From: an uncultured Gammaproteobacteria bacterium
Lineage (GTDB): Bacteria > Pseudomonadota > Gammaproteobacteria > CAKMZV01
Direction of reading: 5' to 3'
Length of the DNA: 64,000 nt
Assembly: GCA_929200535.1 (NCBI GenBank)
Contig: CAKMZV010000003.1
Location: 49,237-113,236 of the forward strand
Position numbers and translations under genes: made by a program. How positions within the stretch are numbered: position 1 is the stretch's first letter; each line of letters begins with the position of its first letter. The notes below the pieces were generated by a model. The model was not told the DNA's origin. It saw only the letters and a list, made by a program, of their open reading frames with translations, and searched no databases. Shown piece by piece: positions 47,216 through 57,006 of the stretch.

Positions 47216-48220
47216 ATGTCTCAATTACCTACAATTAAAGTAAAAATCTTAGGTTCTTTTCCGTCTTTGGAGGAATTTTTTAAGACACTGACTTTAGATA
47301 AAAGCCTCAACCTTGAATTTAATTTTCAAGGAAAGCCTGATTTGATTATCTTTGGTGATTTTGGATTCACCCATGAGATAAAACACAAAGATGTGCCAAG
47401 AATATATTGGAAATCAGAAATGCATACCAATATCAGCAGTCTCTATTATGACTATTGTTTTGGTTATTGCCAAAATTCGCAAAAGCACACCTATGTTATT
47501 GATCATTGTAGGACGCCACAATGTAAGATGTTCATAGAATGTGATTATCCTGATGAAATTTTATCTCTTAGAAACAAAACAAAAACTAAATTTTGTAACT
47601 TTACTTATTCGGCTACTGGCGGTTTGCAATACCATGTTCGTGAAAACTTCTGTAAAGAACTGATGGAATATAAACATATTGATTGCCCAGGGAAAGTGTT
47701 TAATAACATAGCACCTTTTGATAAACGATATGCAGACACTTGGTATGATAATAAACTAAAAATGGTAAGCGATTATAAATTTACTATTGCTTTTGAAAAT
47801 CAATCGGTTGTTGGCTATGTTACCGAAAAGTTTTTTCATCCTCTAAAAGTTAGATCAATTCCCATTTACTGGGGTGACCCAGAGATCGGCAAGAAATTTA
47901 ACACCAAAGCCTTTATCAATTGCCATGACTATAATTCGTTTGATGAGGTAATCGAACATATCATTGAAGTGGATAATAATGATGTTCTTTATCAAAGTTA
48001 TTTGAATGAAGCTCCCTTTTTAAAAGATAAATTTCCTCCTCCTGGCTTAGATATCGATATCTTTAAGAAAAAATTGGTAGAAATTATCACTAAATTAACC
48101 TCTCCAGAATTTAAGGTACCAAAGCGTCCATTATTTCCCGTAAAATACCTGATACTCCTATTTAAGCCTAAGCTTTCTATGATAAAAAGAAAATTGAGCA
48201 AAGTCTTAAAAAACAACTAA
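47216..48220 (+). CDS. GT10-family fucosyltransferase
   Basis: 334 residues from ATG 47216 (the track's TTG at 47204 is weaker). The alpha1,3-fucosyltransferase signature KFTIAFENQSVVGYVTEKFF followed by RSIPIYWGDPEI is complete. GT10 enzymes use GDP-L-fucose, which fits the gmd and fcl genes in this window. The C-terminal basic stretch (KPKLSMIKRKLSKVLKNN) may bind the membrane. Acceptor unknown. Confidence 0.92.
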   Translation: MSQLPTIKVKILGSFPSLEEFFKTLTLDKSLNLEFNFQGKPDLIIFGDFGFTHEIKHKDVPRIYWKSEMHTNISSLYYDYCFGYCQNSQKHTYVIDHCRTPQCKMFIECDYPDEILSLRNKTKTKFCNFTYSATGGLQYHVRENFCKELMEYKHIDCPGKVFNNIAPFDKRYADTWYDNKLKMVSDYKFTIAFENQSVVGYVTEKFFHPLKVRSIPIYWGDPEIGKKFNTKAFINCHDYNSFDEVIEHIIEVDNNDVLYQSYLNEAPFLKDKFPPPGLDIDIFKKKLVEIITKLTSPEFKVPKRPLFPVKYLILLFKPKLSMIKRKLSKVLKNN

Positions 48221-48244
48221 ATAGTTTTTTAAAAACTAAATAAT

Positions 48245-49078
48245 ATGAAAGATTTTATCTACTTGGTTCAAGGAACCGCCAAAAATGTAAAAAACTATTT
48301 TCACCTAAAAAATCGTAAAAATTCGGATGCTATTTTTCTCACCTACGATCAACAAATTAAAGAAGCACTTTTCTTACCTAATTCACTTTGGTCTAATGGA
48401 AGAAATAAAATGTTAGATTATGTTTTATCTTCAAAAAGTAACTATAAATATTATATATTCTGTGATGATGATGTCGAATTTATACGTGGCAATTGGGATG
48501 TTTTTGAAGAATCTCTAAATGCTTTAAAGCCAGCAGTAGCTGTACCCATTTTTCCAAAGACAAAACATACCCAAATACCTTTATTAGCCTACCAATCCTT
48601 TTTAATAAATGATGAGCAAATGATTGCCATCCATCAAGACCTTGTTCACAGCGGACTTTTAGTTCCTTACTGGGAGCAATTTGATAAAACGCACGTATGG
48701 CCATCCTGCGAAACTCAAGAGTTATTAATACAAAACTTCTATTTTTCGAGTGCTATTCAGTTTAACAAAGTTAAAATATCTAATGACTTACACCGCTATG
48801 ACATCGATGAAAATTCTCATGAAATCCCTATCACTATTGGATCAAAAAATTTCAGAGTATGTTTACGAGAATGGTTTGGCAAACAGTTTAAAAATAAACG
48901 GCAAGATATTTCTAAGTCAGTGTTGAGAAAAATACATATCATATTATGGAGAACATTGCTTTTTACATTACGAAATAAATTCTCAAAGAAAACTTCTTAT
49001 TCTTTCACTGAGAATGAGTTGAGACAGATATTGAATGAGGATTCAGAAATATTACAGCGATTTCTCAAAAATAAATGA
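48245..49078 (+). CDS. Uncharacterised putative glycosyltransferase
   Basis: 277 residues. YYIFCDDDVEF carries a DDD that could serve as the DxD site of a GT-A enzyme; DYVLSS and VAVPIFPKT around it have GT2-like spacing, but the VVDDGS-type motif is missing. The C-terminal third is basic and helical. It lies 24 bp after the fucosyltransferase gene and could add or position an adjacent sugar. Function not assignable. Confidence 0.55.
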   Translation: MKDFIYLVQGTAKNVKNYFHLKNRKNSDAIFLTYDQQIKEALFLPNSLWSNGRNKMLDYVLSSKSNYKYYIFCDDDVEFIRGNWDVFEESLNALKPAVAVPIFPKTKHTQIPLLAYQSFLINDEQMIAIHQDLVHSGLLVPYWEQFDKTHVWPSCETQELLIQNFYFSSAIQFNKVKISNDLHRYDIDENSHEIPITIGSKNFRVCLREWFGKQFKNKRQDISKSVLRKIHIILWRTLLFTLRNKFSKKTSYSFTENELRQILNEDSEILQRFLKNK

Positions 49079-49142
49079 CAATATTAGAAGACCACCTCTC
49101 TATGTTCCAAAATTAAGAGAATAGGCTAAAACACTTATAATT

Positions 49143-49400
49143 AATAAAAGCAAAATACATTCTCAATACGATAATAGAACAATAATTTTTAGCTTAAAAT
49201 TTTTTATAATGGAAACAAAAAAATCACTAAAACCGTTGCTAATATTCATAAAGACAAACAAGAAGTTTTAAAAATTGGTAACTTAGATGCTAAACGAGAC
49301 TGAAGACATGCTAAAGATAAGAAAAGTTCCATTTCGAGAACTCATTGCAGAAATGGTACAATACGACCTGAATAATGATGACTATGGCGGTATAGAATAG
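49143..49400 (+). pseudogene. gmd: gmd pseudogene, heavily deleted (second group)
   Basis: Shares its upstream ~70 bp and ATG with the gmd at 22203, then jumps to ACAAAAAAATCACTAAA, deleting about 190 codons. The next stretch matches the VLKIGNLDAKRD region, but the following Trp codon is TGA. After another deletion the 3' end reads [20 protein letters not shown] and stops at 49400. It preserves the C-terminus lost from the other gmd. Confidence 0.93.
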
Positions 49401-49435
49401 TAACCGCCCTTATTTTCCTATATACTATATACCCA

Positions 49436-50389
49436 ATGAATCTAAACGATAAAATATACGTTGCAGGTCATAAAGGCATGGTGGGATCTGCCATTATTAG
49501 ACAACTTCAATCCCAAAGATTCACTAACTTAATTACTCAAACTCATCAGGAACTTGATCTCACCAATCAAGCACAAGTGGAAGCCTTCTTTGAAAAGGAA
49601 AAACCGCATTATGTTATTATCGCCGCTGCCAAAGTCGGTGGTATTTGGGCAAACAACACTTACCCTGCTGATTTTATTTATCAGAATATGATGATTGAAG
49701 CCAATGTTGTTCATGCCGCTTATCAATATGAGGTAAAACGCCTCTTGTTTTTAGGGAGCTCTTGCATTTATCCCAAAATAGCAACTCAACCGATGGCAGA
49801 AAATGCATTACTCTCAGGAAAGTTAGAACCGACTAATGAACCTTACGCTATTGCAAAAATTGCAGGTATTAAATTATGTGAATCATACAACCGACAGCAT
49901 GGCACTGATTTCCGCTCTGTTATGCCCAGCAATTTGTATGGAATCAATGACAATTTTCATCCAGAAAATTCACATGTTATCCCGGGTCTAATACAGCGAT
50001 TTCATAAAGCAAAAATAGAAAATAAAGCTGAAGTTGTCGTATGGGGAACTGGAAAAATTAAACGGGAATTTTTATATGTGGATGATATGGCAGCCGCCTC
50101 TCTTTTTATCTTAGCATTAAATCAATCAACCTATCAAGCCAATACTCAACCAACACTTTCACACATCAATGTAGGTACGGGAAAAGACATAGCCATTGGA
50201 GAAGCCTCTACCCTTATCGCAAAAATAGTTGGATTTCAAGGGAAAATCACCTACGACACAACTAAACCTGATGGACCACCACGCAAACTTGTAGATGTCT
50301 CACGCTTAGCTCGTATGGGTTGGAAATATAGCATTGAATTGGAAGAAGGGTTAAAAAAAACCTATCAATGGTACAAACAAAATGCCTAA
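49436..50389 (+). CDS. fcl: GDP-L-fucose synthase
   Basis: 317 residues, standard length. NADPH motif [19 protein letters not shown] and [11 protein letters not shown] (YxxxK) are intact, as are [19 protein letters not shown] and the C-terminal [18 protein letters not shown]. It epimerises and reduces GDP-4-keto-6-deoxy-mannose to GDP-L-fucose. Its own upstream gmd is destroyed, so it would depend on the gmd at 22203 or one elsewhere. Confidence 0.95.
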   Translation: MNLNDKIYVAGHKGMVGSAIIRQLQSQRFTNLITQTHQELDLTNQAQVEAFFEKEKPHYVIIAAAKVGGIWANNTYPADFIYQNMMIEANVVHAAYQYEVKRLLFLGSSCIYPKIATQPMAENALLSGKLEPTNEPYAIAKIAGIKLCESYNRQHGTDFRSVMPSNLYGINDNFHPENSHVIPGLIQRFHKAKIENKAEVVVWGTGKIKREFLYVDDMAAASLFILALNQSTYQANTQPTLSHINVGTGKDIAIGEASTLIAKIVGFQGKITYDTTKPDGPPRKLVDVSRLARMGWKYSIELEEGLKKTYQWYKQNA

Positions 50390-50433
50390 AAAATCCTTAA
50401 TTTTCAATCATAACACTATAATTATTTCGCACT

Positions 50434-51498
50434 ATGAAAATATTAGTCACAGGCTCAGCAGGCTTTATTGGTTTTCATCTAATTAATAGCTTAATAAGCC
50501 GTGGTGATGAAGTGATTGGGTTGGATTCGATTAATGATTATTATGATCAATCCCTTAAGTATGGGCGCTTAAAGCAAACGGGGATAAATCGAGAGAAAAT
50601 TAGTTACAATTCATTTTGCCAATCACAAAAACATACTAATTATCGCTTTATTCAACTTCAGTTAGAAGATAGAGAAAATCTTAATACGCTTTTTCAAGCT
50701 GAAAAATTTGATGCTGTTTGTAATCTCGCTGCTCAAGCGGGTGTTCGCTATTCTCTTGAAAATCCAATCGCTTATGTGGATTCGAATATTGTTGGCTTTA
50801 TTAATTTATTGGAAGCCTGTCGCCATTACAACGTTAATAATTTAAGCTATGCCTCCAGTTCCTCAGTTTATGGGCTGAATGAATCTTATCCTTTTTCCAC
50901 GTCGGATAATGTGGATCATCCCATTAGTCTGTATGCAGCTTCAAAAAAAGCCAATGAACTAATGGCTCATACCTATTCACATCTTTATAATATCGCCACT
51001 ACGGGATTACGATTTTTTACCGTCTATGGTCCTTGGGGGCGCCCCGATATGGCATATTTTTCATTTACTAAAGCCGCTTTAGAGGGAAAGCCTATTGAGG
51101 TTTTTAATCATGGGAAAATGCTTAGAGATTTTACATATATTGATGATATTGTTGAAGGCGTTGTGCGAGTGATTGATAACCCCGCCAAAGCAGAGCCTAA
51201 TTGGTCAGGTAAAGATCCAACCCCCTCCACTTCCTCGGCACCTTATAAAATTTATAATATTGGCAATAATAATCCAGTTAAGCTAATGGATTTTATCACA
51301 GCTATTGAAAATGCTTTAGGTATAGAGCTTGAAAAACAGATGTTGCCAATGCAGCCAGGTGATGTACCACAAACCTATGCCAATGTTGATGATTTAGTTT
51401 CTGATTTAGACTATAAGCCTCAAACTTCAATCCAAGTAGGCATTAATCACTTTGTTGATTGGTATAAGGATTTTTATGCTCACTCCCCTTCCCTTTAG
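50434..51498 (+). CDS. UDP-glucuronate 4-epimerase (extended SDR), intact copy
   Basis: 354 residues: [35 protein letters not shown] (YxxxK) and [14 protein letters not shown], which is the segment typical of UDP-glucuronate/galacturonate epimerases. It supplies a uronic acid donor. It has a long Ser/Thr/Pro insertion ([10 protein letters not shown]) common in this family. The pseudogene at 21229 is a paralogue of it. Confidence 0.88.
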   Translation: MKILVTGSAGFIGFHLINSLISRGDEVIGLDSINDYYDQSLKYGRLKQTGINREKISYNSFCQSQKHTNYRFIQLQLEDRENLNTLFQAEKFDAVCNLAAQAGVRYSLENPIAYVDSNIVGFINLLEACRHYNVNNLSYASSSSVYGLNESYPFSTSDNVDHPISLYAASKKANELMAHTYSHLYNIATTGLRFFTVYGPWGRPDMAYFSFTKAALEGKPIEVFNHGKMLRDFTYIDDIVEGVVRVIDNPAKAEPNWSGKDPTPSTSSAPYKIYNIGNNNPVKLMDFITAIENALGIELEKQMLPMQPGDVPQTYANVDDLVSDLDYKPQTSIQVGINHFVDWYKDFYAHSPSL

Positions 51499-51607
51499 AC
51501 TTTAAGGGAACTGAGATGACTACCATAGTTCATATCGATTTTAAAAAGTTTATGGTTAATCAACTCTCCTATTCTCTAAATTAAAGATTTCACCCCTTCT
51601 TACAGAT

Positions 51608-52942
51608 ATGGACAAAAAAGAAACAATCCTTGATGTCATCATTATCGGTGGTGGATTTTCTGGATTAACTGCGGGTTACTATGCTAAGCAGGCTGGATTA
51701 AATTTTAAAATCTTAGAGGCGTCTGACCGAATTGGTGGTGTTCTTGAGAGCGAGAAAATTGATGGTTATCTTATTGAAAAATCAGCTAATACTTTGCTTT
51801 ATTCACCATCAGTGCAGAAGATGGTTAAGGAGTTGGGTTTAGAAGAACGAGTGATTTTTTCTGAAAAAATCGCCAAAAATCGCTTTATTTGGAAAGATGA
51901 TAAACTTCATAGCGTACCCTTAACTCCCCAAAAAATTCTTTTTTCGCCCTTGTTGGGGTGGCAACATAAAGCTCGTTTACTGTATGGCTTGTTTTGCCAA
52001 TCGCCTGTTCGTAGTGAGCAAACCATTGAGCAATTTTTTACGCATTACTTCGGGCAGTATTTTTCTCAAACTTTTGCCGATGCAATGATTTCTGGTATCT
52101 GGGCAGGCGATATAAGCAAGCTTTCTATGGATGCTTGCTTTAGTGATTTCAAACAAAAAACTCTACAACATAAATCTCTCTTTAAAACTCTTAGTAATCA
52201 AGGAAAAAACAATGCCCCTATTTTTAGTTTTGTTAATGGGGTCTCAGAATTTGTGCAGGCATTAGAAAAAAATTGTTTACAAAATATTGAGACCAAACAA
52301 AAAGTGATTGAAATCACGCACCAAAAATATTTTACCGTACAAACTCAAGAGTGTACTTATCATAGCCAAAAAATTATTTTTTGCGCACCAATTGAACAAC
52401 TCCCATCATTAATGAGCAGCTGTATAGCAGCGGAAAAGCATCCAAAATTAGTCCAGCTTTGTGAGTCTATTCCTTATGCTCCTCTGCATTTGGTTTATAC
52501 GGCATTTAGTCCTGAAGCAATTGATTTGAAAAAACTTGAAGGCTTTGGTTTTTTAATACCGCAAAATCAACATAGAAGAATTTTAGGGGCAATTTTTAGC
52601 AGTTCAATATTTCAAAATAGAGCACCGAATAACGAAGTCCTTATTACGACGTTTATTGGGGGAGAGCATTTTCGTGAGGTGAATAAACTCTCAAAAACAC
52701 AAATTTATGATATTGTTAATCAGGAGCTTAGGGAGATTCTAAAAATCACTCAAGAGCCTATTTGGCAACACCATATTGGTTGGCAAAAAGCGGTGCCTCA
52801 ATATCATATGGGGCACCAACAAAGAATCAAGCAAATTATTGATTTAATTGATTGCCCTAATTTTTTACTTAATGCGAATTGGCACGATGGCACTGCCTTA
52901 CCAAAAATAATCAAAAAATCCTCTGTTCTTTTCAGTAAATAG
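51608..52942 (+). CDS. hemY: Protoporphyrinogen oxidase, FAD type (HemY family)
   Basis: 444 residues. Dinucleotide motif IIGGGFSGLTAGYYAKQAG near the N-terminus and EASDRIGGVLES define the FAD amine-oxidase fold; ISGIWAGDISKLSMDACF and the C-terminal HIGWQKAVPQYHMGH fit protoporphyrinogen oxidase. It carries out the six-electron oxidation before ferrochelatase. It marks the switch from the glycan locus to core metabolism, about 110 bp after the epimerase gene. Confidence 0.9.
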   Translation: MDKKETILDVIIIGGGFSGLTAGYYAKQAGLNFKILEASDRIGGVLESEKIDGYLIEKSANTLLYSPSVQKMVKELGLEERVIFSEKIAKNRFIWKDDKLHSVPLTPQKILFSPLLGWQHKARLLYGLFCQSPVRSEQTIEQFFTHYFGQYFSQTFADAMISGIWAGDISKLSMDACFSDFKQKTLQHKSLFKTLSNQGKNNAPIFSFVNGVSEFVQALEKNCLQNIETKQKVIEITHQKYFTVQTQECTYHSQKIIFCAPIEQLPSLMSSCIAAEKHPKLVQLCESIPYAPLHLVYTAFSPEAIDLKKLEGFGFLIPQNQHRRILGAIFSSSIFQNRAPNNEVLITTFIGGEHFREVNKLSKTQIYDIVNQELREILKITQEPIWQHHIGWQKAVPQYHMGHQQRIKQIIDLIDCPNFLLNANWHDGTALPKIIKKSSVLFSK

Positions 52943-53015
52943 GCGTTGACAACTCTTCATCGGATAAAATTAACTACTAACATTATTAATTTTTATTCTA
53001 ATTTTAGGAGATACA

Positions 53016-53225
53016 ATGGCAGTCCAAAAAAGTAAAAAATCGCGTAGCAAGAGAGATACTCGTCGTGCTCATGATTCGCTAAAGGGCGATTCCCTTTCTA
53101 CACATCCAGTCTCTGGAGAAAAGCATCTTAGACATCATCTTACCCCAGAAGGGCATTATGGTAAGAGAAAATTCACCCTAAAGAAAGAAAAGATTTCTGA
53201 GGAACCAGAAAATTCTGAAGAGTAG
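53016..53225 (+). CDS. rpmF: 50S ribosomal protein L32
   Basis: 69 residues beginning [20 protein letters not shown], the classic bacterial L32 start, with a basic body. The C-terminus is extended by an acidic [12 protein letters not shown] tail. AGGAG lies 6 bp before the ATG. It precedes plsX, the standard order in proteobacteria. A TTGACA at 52946 could be part of its promoter. Confidence 0.96.
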   Translation: MAVQKSKKSRSKRDTRRAHDSLKGDSLSTHPVSGEKHLRHHLTPEGHYGKRKFTLKKEKISEEPENSEE

Positions 53226-53262
53226 TTAGCACCCCATTTTAAAATAGCTTTACCATTAAAAA

Positions 53263-54255
53263 ATGTACATAGCTATTGATGCAATGAGTGGGGATTGGGG
53301 GTTATCGGTGGCTATCCCTGCTGCTGTAACTGCTGTTAAAAAATGGGATGATTTGAATTTAATATTGGTGGGGGATAAAGAGCAAATTGTCTCAATGCTC
53401 CCAGCCGAATATAAAGACTCTTCCAGGATTCTTATTCAGCATGCCAGTGAAGTCGTTTTAATGGACGACCATCCAGTGCAGGCACTGCGTCAAAAAAAAG
53501 ATTCATCAATGCGTGTTGCCATTGATTTAGTTAAAAAAAATGAAGCGACAGCCTGCTTAAGCTCGGGCAACACAGGTGCCTTAATGGCAACATCAACATT
53601 AGTATTACGAACAATAAAAAGCATTGAAAGACCCGCAATTTGTGCGGCAATGCCAAGCCAAAAAGGATGGGTATATACCTTAGATCTTGGAGCAAATGTT
53701 GATGTGAGTGCGGTCCAATTGCACCAATTTGCCTTAATGGGAATTGCGATGGTTCAAGCAATTGAAAATATTGAAAAACCTACAGTAGGCTTAATGAATG
53801 TTGGTTCTGAAGAGAGTAAAGGGAACAAAATAACCCAAAAGGCACACGCCCTAATCAGCAATGATGAGAATATCAATTATTTAGGCTTTGTTGAGGGGGA
53901 TGATATTTATGTTGGCAATGTGGATGTCATTGTGATGGGGGGATTGGAGGGAAATATTGCCCTTAAAACTTCGGAAGGTCTGGCAAAATATATCTCCGCC
54001 ATCATCAAACAAGAATTCAAGGCAAACATTCTCAACAAGATTATTGCACTTATTAGCTACCCTATTTTAAAAAACATAGCTAAAAAACTTAGCCCCAGTA
54101 AATATAACGGAGCCTGCTTAATCGGGCTAAATGGCATTGTTGTTAAAAGCCATGGCAATGCGGATGTAAATGGATTTTTACAAGCGATTGGTGTTACCAG
54201 GCAACTTGCCCAAAATAATACTCCAGAAAAAATTAAAAATCTTATACGCACTTAA
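53263..54255 (+). CDS. plsX: Phosphate acyltransferase PlsX
   Basis: 330 residues: IAIDAMSGDWG at the start, SSGNTGALMA, GANVDVS, NVGSEESKG and MGGLEGNIALKTSEG are the family motifs. It makes acyl phosphate from acyl-ACP for phospholipid synthesis. The expected GGD of the first motif reads SGD, a small deviation. It follows rpmF by 37 bp and precedes fabH by 15 bp. Confidence 0.95.
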   Translation: MYIAIDAMSGDWGLSVAIPAAVTAVKKWDDLNLILVGDKEQIVSMLPAEYKDSSRILIQHASEVVLMDDHPVQALRQKKDSSMRVAIDLVKKNEATACLSSGNTGALMATSTLVLRTIKSIERPAICAAMPSQKGWVYTLDLGANVDVSAVQLHQFALMGIAMVQAIENIEKPTVGLMNVGSEESKGNKITQKAHALISNDENINYLGFVEGDDIYVGNVDVIVMGGLEGNIALKTSEGLAKYISAIIKQEFKANILNKIIALISYPILKNIAKKLSPSKYNGACLIGLNGIVVKSHGNADVNGFLQAIGVTRQLAQNNTPEKIKNLIRT

Positions 54256-54270
54256 AACTATTTACTTAAA

Positions 54271-55230
54271 ATGCAACAAAACTATTCACGAATTATTGGC
54301 ATTGGCTCTTACCTGCCACCCAAAGTAGTCACCAATGATGACTTGGCAAAATTTGTTGATACCTCAGATGAATGGATTAGTAGTCGCACAGGAATATCAC
54401 AAAGGCATTTTGTCGAAACTGAAAAATGTAGTGATTTAGCCTATGAAGCCGCAAAAAATGCTCTCTTAAGTGCTGATTTTTCTGCAGAGAAATTGGATGC
54501 CATCATTGTTGCCACAACTACAGCAGATAAAGTATTTCCAAGTGTCGCTTGTAATGTTCAATATCGCATTGGTGCAAGAGGGTGTTGTAGTTTTGATGTA
54601 CAAGCCGTATGTGCTGGCTTTATGTATGCTCTCGGTATTGCAGACTCAATGATAAAAGCAGGACAATATAAAAATGTCCTCGTTATTGGTAGCGAAACAA
54701 TGTCTAAACTAATGGACTGGGAAGATCGTAGCACCTGTGTTCTTTTTGGTGATGGTGCTGGGGCGATGCTACTTACCGCAGATAACCAACCCGGCATTAT
54801 CAGCACCACCTTGCATGCTGATGGTAAGCACGAAGAACTGCTCCACGCTCCGATTATCTCACCCAGAAATAACGACACGGTAGGCTACTTAAAAATGGAA
54901 GGCAATAAAATATTTAAAATTGCGGTTAATAATATGGGAAAAATCATCGATGAAACACTCACCAATGCCAATATGAGTTACCAAGAATTAGACTGGCTTA
55001 TCCCTCATCAAGCAAATACTCGCATTATCCAAAGCATTGCTAAAAAGCTTAAAATGCCAATGGAACAAGTGATTGTGACTATTGCCAAGCACGCCAATAC
55101 CTCAGCCGCGTCTGTACCACTTGCCTTTGATAGTGCTGTACGTAATGGTAAAATAAAAAAAGGGGATAATTGCATTATGGTTGCCTTTGGAGGTGGACTT
55201 ACTTGGGGGTCATGCCTTGTCAAATACTAA
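54271..55230 (+). CDS. fabH: 3-oxoacyl-ACP synthase III
   Basis: 319 residues. Catalytic triad visible: Cys in DVQAVCAGFMYAL, His in LIPHQANTRI, Asn in AKHANTSAASVP. RIIGIGSYLPPKVVTNDDLA and SRTGISQRH are family N-terminal segments. It condenses acetyl-CoA with malonyl-ACP to start fatty-acid synthesis. Confidence 0.97.
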   Translation: MQQNYSRIIGIGSYLPPKVVTNDDLAKFVDTSDEWISSRTGISQRHFVETEKCSDLAYEAAKNALLSADFSAEKLDAIIVATTTADKVFPSVACNVQYRIGARGCCSFDVQAVCAGFMYALGIADSMIKAGQYKNVLVIGSETMSKLMDWEDRSTCVLFGDGAGAMLLTADNQPGIISTTLHADGKHEELLHAPIISPRNNDTVGYLKMEGNKIFKIAVNNMGKIIDETLTNANMSYQELDWLIPHQANTRIIQSIAKKLKMPMEQVIVTIAKHANTSAASVPLAFDSAVRNGKIKKGDNCIMVAFGGGLTWGSCLVKY

Positions 55231-55253
55231 CATAATAAAAAAATAGATAAACA

Positions 55254-56198
55254 ATGACATACGCACTTACCTTTCCTGGTCAAGGCTCGCAAAGTATAGG
55301 AATGTTGCAAGAGTTGCTTGCGACACATACAAAAATTGTCACAGATACGCTAACAGAAAGCTCAGATGCAATCGGCATTGACTTGCTTTCCCTATGCCAA
55401 GAAGGACCAGCTGAAAGCATCAATCAAACCTCCACTACCCAACCGCTAATGCTCTCGGCAGATATTGCCGTATGGCGAGTTTTACAAAGCGAATGTGAAC
55501 TCAAGCCCTCCCTCCTCGCTGGGCACTCGCTTGGCGAGTATGCTGCTTTAGTCGTTGCCGAAAGTCTTAATCTTGTCGATGCTACACAAATAGTACGCCA
55601 TCGGGGCGAATTAATGCAACAAGCCGTACCTGAAGGAGTCGCTGGAGTTGCGGCAATTTTAGGCTTAGAAAATCAAACCGTTGTTGATATTTGCGAGCAA
55701 CTCTGTGATGAAGAAATCGTCAGTGCCGTGAATTTTAACGCACCGGGTCAAGTGGTCATTGCTGGACATAAAAATAAAGTATCACAAGCCATTGAAAAAC
55801 TAAAAGAAGCGAATGCCAAAAGAGCCTTAATGCTCCCACTTAGCGTGCCTGTACACTGCAAACTATTACAACCCATCGCCAGCACATTTAAGGAAAAATT
55901 AACACAATACGAATTAAAAACCCCAAGCATCCCAATTATTCATAATGTAGATGCTAAAACAAAATCAACACCCGCTGAAATTCAACAAGCCTTAGTCGAA
56001 CAAATTTATAGCCCTGTTAACTGGGTTCAATGTATGCAAAATGCACTTGAGAACACCCCATCATTGCAAACTATTGCCGAGTGTGGCCCCGGGAAAGTGC
56101 TTTGGGGGCTTAATCGAAGAATCCTTAAAACCGTTGAGCATTTTAGCCTCTACGACAATGATTCTATGCAAAAATTCACCACCCACATAAACGCCTAA
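55254..56198 (+). CDS. fabD: Malonyl-CoA:ACP transacylase
   Basis: 314 residues: FPGQGSQSIGML near the start, the nucleophile in LLAGHSLGEYAAL and the His in VPVHCKLL, all standard. It supplies malonyl-ACP. It is 24 bp after fabH. Confidence 0.97.
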   Translation: MTYALTFPGQGSQSIGMLQELLATHTKIVTDTLTESSDAIGIDLLSLCQEGPAESINQTSTTQPLMLSADIAVWRVLQSECELKPSLLAGHSLGEYAALVVAESLNLVDATQIVRHRGELMQQAVPEGVAGVAAILGLENQTVVDICEQLCDEEIVSAVNFNAPGQVVIAGHKNKVSQAIEKLKEANAKRALMLPLSVPVHCKLLQPIASTFKEKLTQYELKTPSIPIIHNVDAKTKSTPAEIQQALVEQIYSPVNWVQCMQNALENTPSLQTIAECGPGKVLWGLNRRILKTVEHFSLYDNDSMQKFTTHINA

Positions 56199-56211
56199 AC
56201 ATAAAATCACT

Positions 56212-56955
56212 ATGCAAGAAAACCCTCAAAAAATCGCCCTTATTACTGGTTCATCAAGAGGTATTGGAGCAGCCATTGCCAAAATTTTTGCTGAAAATGA
56301 CTATATCGTTATTGGCACTGCAACCACAGATACAGGAGCCAATAAAATCAGCGAAACCTTGCAAGTTCACAACCCTAAAAATCTTGGTATTTGCCTTAAT
56401 GTAGCTGATTTAGAGAGTATTAAAAACTGCCAAAAAATCATTGAAGAACACGTCGGTGCACCGCAAATTCTCATCAATAACGCAGGCATTACTAAAGATA
56501 ACTTAATGATGAGGATGAAGCAACAAGAATGGAATGAAGTGATCAACACGAATCTCAATTCCATATTCAACATTACCCAAACCTTTATCAAAGGAATGCT
56601 TAAAGTTCGATTTGGCAGAATTATTAACATCTCATCGGTTGTTGGGGCAACTGGAAATTTCGGACAAGCTAACTACGCCGCCGCCAAAGCTGGAGTGATT
56701 GGCTTTACTAAAACCATTGCTCGCGAATTAGGATCACGCAATATTACAGCCAACTGCATTGCCCCTGGATTTATCATCACTGATATGACCGAACAACTTC
56801 CAGATAATGTCAAAGAAACACTCCTTAACCAAATCCCCTTAGGACGACTTGGAGAACCCCAAGAAATTGCTAAAGCCGCCCTATTTCTTGCTCAACATGG
56901 AGACTATATTACAGGACAAACCATACATATTAACGGAGGAATGTTCCTAAATTAA
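56212..56955 (+). CDS. fabG: 3-oxoacyl-ACP reductase
   Basis: 247 residues, classic SDR: ITGSSRGIGAAIAKIF, NNAGIT, NISSVVGATGNFGQANYAAAK (Ser-Tyr-Lys) and IAPGFIITDM. It reduces 3-oxoacyl-ACP with NADPH. The usual next genes acpP and fabF are absent here; an unrelated membrane protein follows. Confidence 0.97.
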   Translation: MQENPQKIALITGSSRGIGAAIAKIFAENDYIVIGTATTDTGANKISETLQVHNPKNLGICLNVADLESIKNCQKIIEEHVGAPQILINNAGITKDNLMMRMKQQEWNEVINTNLNSIFNITQTFIKGMLKVRFGRIINISSVVGATGNFGQANYAAAKAGVIGFTKTIARELGSRNITANCIAPGFIITDMTEQLPDNVKETLLNQIPLGRLGEPQEIAKAALFLAQHGDYITGQTIHINGGMFLN

Positions 56956-57006
56956 ACCCTATTATTTCATAATTATTTCCAACAACATAAAAAAAGATTT
57001 CAAAAA

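Noticed and set aside
54558-54878. 106-codon minus-strand ORF
   Set aside because: Antisense to fabH over its catalytic Cys region; a shadow.
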